Translations under genes and position numbers: made by a program
Part shown: in pieces, positions 63,925 through 64,000 of the stretch
Layout of the letters: every line of letters begins with the position of its first letter
Numbering within the stretch: the first letter of the stretch is position 1
The notes under the pieces: generated by a model
What the model saw: the letters and a program-made list of their open reading frames with translations, nothing else
What the model was told of the DNA's origin: nothing
Database searches by the model: none
Origin: Lysinibacillus cavernae
Lineage (GTDB): Bacteria > Bacillota > Bacilli > Bacillales_A > Planococcaceae
Assembly (NCBI RefSeq): GCF_009724685.1
Contig: NZ_WMEF01000017.1
Coordinates: 1-64,000, forward strand
DNA length: 64,000 nt
Reading direction: 5' to 3'

Positions 63925-64000
63925 TTATATAGCTGGTGTTTGAGTAAACCCATACTGTTCCTTAAATGGCTCCCACTTTTCAGGATTTTCATCCTGAAAT
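63925..64000 (-). CDS. C-terminal end of a gene cut by the window edge
   Basis: The minus strand is open from the window end to TAA at 63925-63927 and reads ...FQDENPEKWEPFKEQYGFTQTPAI. Codon use and composition look protein-like. The fragment is too short to assign a family; the start lies outside the window. Confidence 0.5.
   Translation of the reverse strand, partial: FQDENPEKWEPFKEQYGFTQTPAI

Overview
The window is chromosomal DNA from a low-GC, spore-forming Firmicute of the Bacillaceae/Planococcaceae, most likely Lysinibacillus or a close relative. The evidence is a collagen-like exosporium-type protein, a YjcZ-type spore peptide, an SLH protein, and gene order matching the Bacillus subtilis hem/hmoB/ecs/hit/trpP/scoC/prsA/yhaM-N-O and yheA-B-E neighbourhoods. 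The genus call is inference from order and protein style; no rRNA is present. No prophage, CRISPR array, tRNA or rRNA was seen.

Layout. 1-0.9 kb: 3' end of a BclA-like collagen protein. 1-7.4 kb: heme genes hemE, hemH, hemY (minus strand), a divergent HmoB-type heme monooxygenase, and the EcsAB ABC transporter. 7.4-12.2 kb: hit, trpP with a TRAP-type leader, yhaH, scoC, membrane proteins, a 34-aa YjcZ peptide and the foldase prsA. 12.2-17.3 kb: yhaM/yhaN/yhaO nuclease cluster. 17.5-24.9 kb: yhzD, yhaR, trhO, a large FAD dehydrogenase, serA behind a complete T-box, and a HAD phosphatase that may be the serine-pathway phosphatase. 25-32 kb: a DUF3006/ComEC-like MBL pair, a glycerate module (cdaR, glycerate kinase, GntP permease) and hemZ.

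32.5-36.9 kb: an IS1182-type transposase remnant, a GC-rich interspersed repeat, a stalk-domain protein, an RNase H-like protein and yheA-B-E. 37-45.7 kb: a CNNM/CorC-type protein behind a short leader ORF, a CDF exporter with a manganese-type site, a WYL regulator with a GyrI-like effector protein, an atypical response regulator with a C-terminal BTAD domain, and a GAF-kinase/NarL pair (YhcY/YhcZ type). 45.8-52.5 kb: bdbC, an RluA-family synthase, aldo/keto reductase, two small proteins, CatE-like dioxygenase, trmL, queG, a B3/B4 protein and a DIP1984-like protein. 52.5-64 kb: an unexplained structured-RNA candidate before a catalase, a broken cytidine deaminase, LD-carboxypeptidase, EamA exporter, nagB, NAT, an SLH protein, a HrtAB-like ABC exporter, a frameshifted aminoglycoside-phosphotransferase-like gene, a GNAT and an unknown gene.

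Themes. Heme and redox run through the window (hemEHY, hmoB, hemZ, HrtAB-like exporter, catalase, a kinase with four clustered cysteines, queG). RNA-level control is prominent: TRAP-type leader, T-box, leader ORF, and two unassigned structured elements. The best candidates for something undescribed are the three-way-junction RNA ending in a terminator at 52.5-52.7 kb, the cruciform-like element at 10.8-10.9 kb, and the 30-aa membrane peptide gene at 48.4 kb.
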